This document shows positions 62,683 to 64,000 of a stretch of DNA of 64,000 nucleotides, one piece after another; the stretch's first letter is position 1, and each line of letters begins with the position of its first letter. The position numbers and the translations under genes are program-made. Below the pieces are notes generated by a model that was given only the letters and a program-made list of their open reading frames with translations, did not search any database and was not told the DNA's origin. The stretch lies in contig NZ_FNLO01000002.1 of assembly GCF_900095735.1 (NCBI RefSeq), positions 323,626 through 387,625 of the forward strand, written 5' to 3'. The stretch comes from Chitinasiproducens palmae. Lineage in GTDB: Bacteria > Pseudomonadota > Gammaproteobacteria > Burkholderiales > Burkholderiaceae.

Positions 62683-64000
62683 GCTCCGCCTCCTGGAAGT
62701 TGCGGACGGTATCATCGACGCGACGCGTCGACACTGTGGGAATCGTGGCGCTTGCCGGTGAGCTTGCTTGCGCGGCCATCACGTTGTGCCGCCCCGGCAC
62801 CGCGTCCAACAACGCCTTCGTGTAAGGATGGCTCGGTTCGCGCCACAGGTTCGGATAGCCTCCCGTTTCGACGATCCTGCCGCGTTGCATCACATGCACG
62901 CGGTCGGTGACATAACGAACGACGGAAAGGTCGTGGGAGATGAACAGGTACGACAGCGCCAATTCCTCCCGCAAGGCGACGAGTAGATTGAGAATCTGGG
63001 CCTGGATCGACACGTCGAGGGCCGATACCGGCTCGTCGCAGACGACCAGCTCCGGTTCGACGATCAACGCACGAGCAATGCCGATTCTTTGCCGTTGCCC
63101 GCCTGAAAACTCATGCGGGAAGCGGCCCGCAGCAGTTTGGGGAAGGCCGACCTGGTCGAGCATCGTTGCGATGCGCCGCGCCCGCAGCGCCCGCGCCGCC
63201 ATGCCGTTGACCGCGAGCGTCGTATCGAGAATGTCGCCAACGGTGCGCCGCGGGTTCAGTGAGGCGTAGGGGTCCTGGAACACCATCTGCACGCGGCGGC
63301 GCAACGGGCGCAACGCGCGCTCACGCGCCGAGGTGATGTCTTGGCCATCGAGCAGGATTTGTCCGCTTGTCGCCGGGACCAGGCGCATGATCGCGCGCGA
63401 CAGGCTGGACTTGCCGCAGCCCGACTCCCCAACCAGCCCTACTGTTTCGCCGCGTCGGATCGTCAGCGACACGCCGTCGACCGCGTGCAACGCCGCCGCG
63501 GCGCCGCGCTCGGCATAGTGCACGTGCAGGTCGCGCACTTCCAGCAGCGGCGCCGCGACCGGCGCTTCAGCCGGCGGCATCGCGTGCGCGGCGATGGCTC
63601 GCGCCCGGCGCGGCACCACCATGATCTTGCGAGCCCCGTCAGCGTCGGCCTCCCGACGAAGCTCGGGAAGGCTGGCGCTTCGGTAATGCATGTCCTCGTC
63701 GAGTCCAAGCGACGCGTCGAGCAGCGCCCGCGTGTACAGATGAGCGGGCGCAGCGAACAACGACCGCGTGTCTCCTGAGTCGACCTTCTCACCGTCGAGC
63801 ATCACGATGACACGATCGGCATGTCCGGCGACCAGACCGAGATCATGCGTGACCAACAGCAATGCCATCGACAGTTCCCGGCGCAGCGTGTCAAGCAGAT
63901 CGAGAATGCGTGCCTGGATCGTGGCGTCGAGCGCGGTCGTCGGTTCGTCCGCAATCAGCAGCCGCGGCCGGCACGCCACCGCGATTGCAATCATCACCCG
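62660..64000 (-). CDS. tandem ABC transporter ATP-binding protein (GsiA/DppDF-like), 5' end cut by window
   Basis: About 445 residues are visible. The first ATPase half appears from just before its Walker B (LLIADEPTTALDATIQ) to its end. The second half is complete, with GESGCGKSS, FQDPYASLNPRR, FSGGQRQRIGIARAL and ELVVCDEPVSALD. Fusion of the two ATPases is typical of GsiA-type peptide/glutathione importers. The frame is open to the window edge, so the N-terminal Walker A lies outside. It probably energises import of the ligand of the binding protein at 57762. Confidence 0.93.
   Translation of the reverse strand, partial: RVMIAIAVACRPRLLIADEPTTALDATIQARILDLLDTLRRELSMALLLVTHDLGLVAGHADRVIVMLDGEKVDSGDTRSLFAAPAHLYTRALLDASLGLDEDMHYRSASLPELRREADADGARKIMVVPRRARAIAAHAMPPAEAPVAAPLLEVRDLHVHYAERGAAAALHAVDGVSLTIRRGETVGLVGESGCGKSSLSRAIMRLVPATSGQILLDGQDITSARERALRPLRRRVQMVFQDPYASLNPRRTVGDILDTTLAVNGMAARALRARRIATMLDQVGLPQTAAGRFPHEFSGGQRQRIGIARALIVEPELVVCDEPVSALDVSIQAQILNLLVALREELALSYLFISHDLSVVRYVTDRVHVMQRGRIVETGGYPNLWREPSHPYTKALLDAVPGRHNVMAAQASSPASATIPTVSTRRVDDTVRNFQEAEHVAQHQG

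Overview
The window reads as chromosome of a high-GC betaproteobacterium, most likely in the Burkholderiaceae. The basis is third-position GC bias, several LysR regulators, a PenA-like class A beta-lactamase with a twin-arginine-like leader, a fused DctQM TRAP permease, and a Burkholderia-style type VI secretion system (T6SS). I saw no rRNA, tRNA, CRISPR array, transposase or phage genes. The species cannot be fixed from the sequence alone.

Layout. 1-15.9 kb is a set of ordinary metabolic and regulatory modules: VOC protein/LysR divergent pair; a small Cys-cluster protein; MFS exporter/AraC divergent pair; class A beta-lactamase; HbpS-like protein plus alcohol dehydrogenase divergent from HxlR; a GntR-headed operon (EctD-like dioxygenase, SDR, TRAP binding protein, fused TRAP permease); and a 3-mercaptopyruvate-type sulfurtransferase. 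15.9-17.2 kb is a lipoprotein serine hydrolase.

17.6-47.4 kb is a complete T6SS: hcp1, then tssJ-tssK-tssL-tssM, an inserted LysR/SDR pair, tssA with a response regulator and a hybrid histidine kinase on the opposite strand, hcp2, tssB-tssC, hcp3, tssE-tssF-tssG-tssH(clpV), an accessory protein, hcp4 and vgrG. The sheath (TssB/C), baseplate (TssE/F/G/K), membrane complex (TssJ/L/M), cap (TssA), recycling ATPase (TssH) and tube/spike (Hcp/VgrG) are all present. Four almost identical hcp genes are spread through the locus, and each carries the same three-block upstream element at fixed spacing. No PpkA, PppA or Fha gene is visible, so regulation may lie with the embedded two-component system.

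47.5-56.1 kb is an accessory cargo module downstream of a VgrG that stops just after its OB-fold. It holds a 57-residue fragment paralogous to the next full protein, an orphan ORF, a 381-residue protein with two hydrophobic segments and a spike-like beta-repeat end, a DUF2169-pentapeptide fusion, a second pentapeptide protein, a DUF3540 protein, a DUF4150 PAAR-like protein and a SUKH/ankyrin-like protein. I read this as a spike-adaptor-cargo-immunity island and the best candidate here for an undescribed system.

56.4-64 kb looks like a thiol or peptide uptake and catabolism island: LysR, a family-5 ABC binding protein and a dienelactone hydrolase on the plus strand; a four-rhodanese-domain protein, a cysteine-dioxygenase-type cupin and a tandem ABC ATPase (cut by the window end) on the minus strand.

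Small tandem repeats with units of 5-13 bp recur in many intergenic gaps and in places run into coding sequence.
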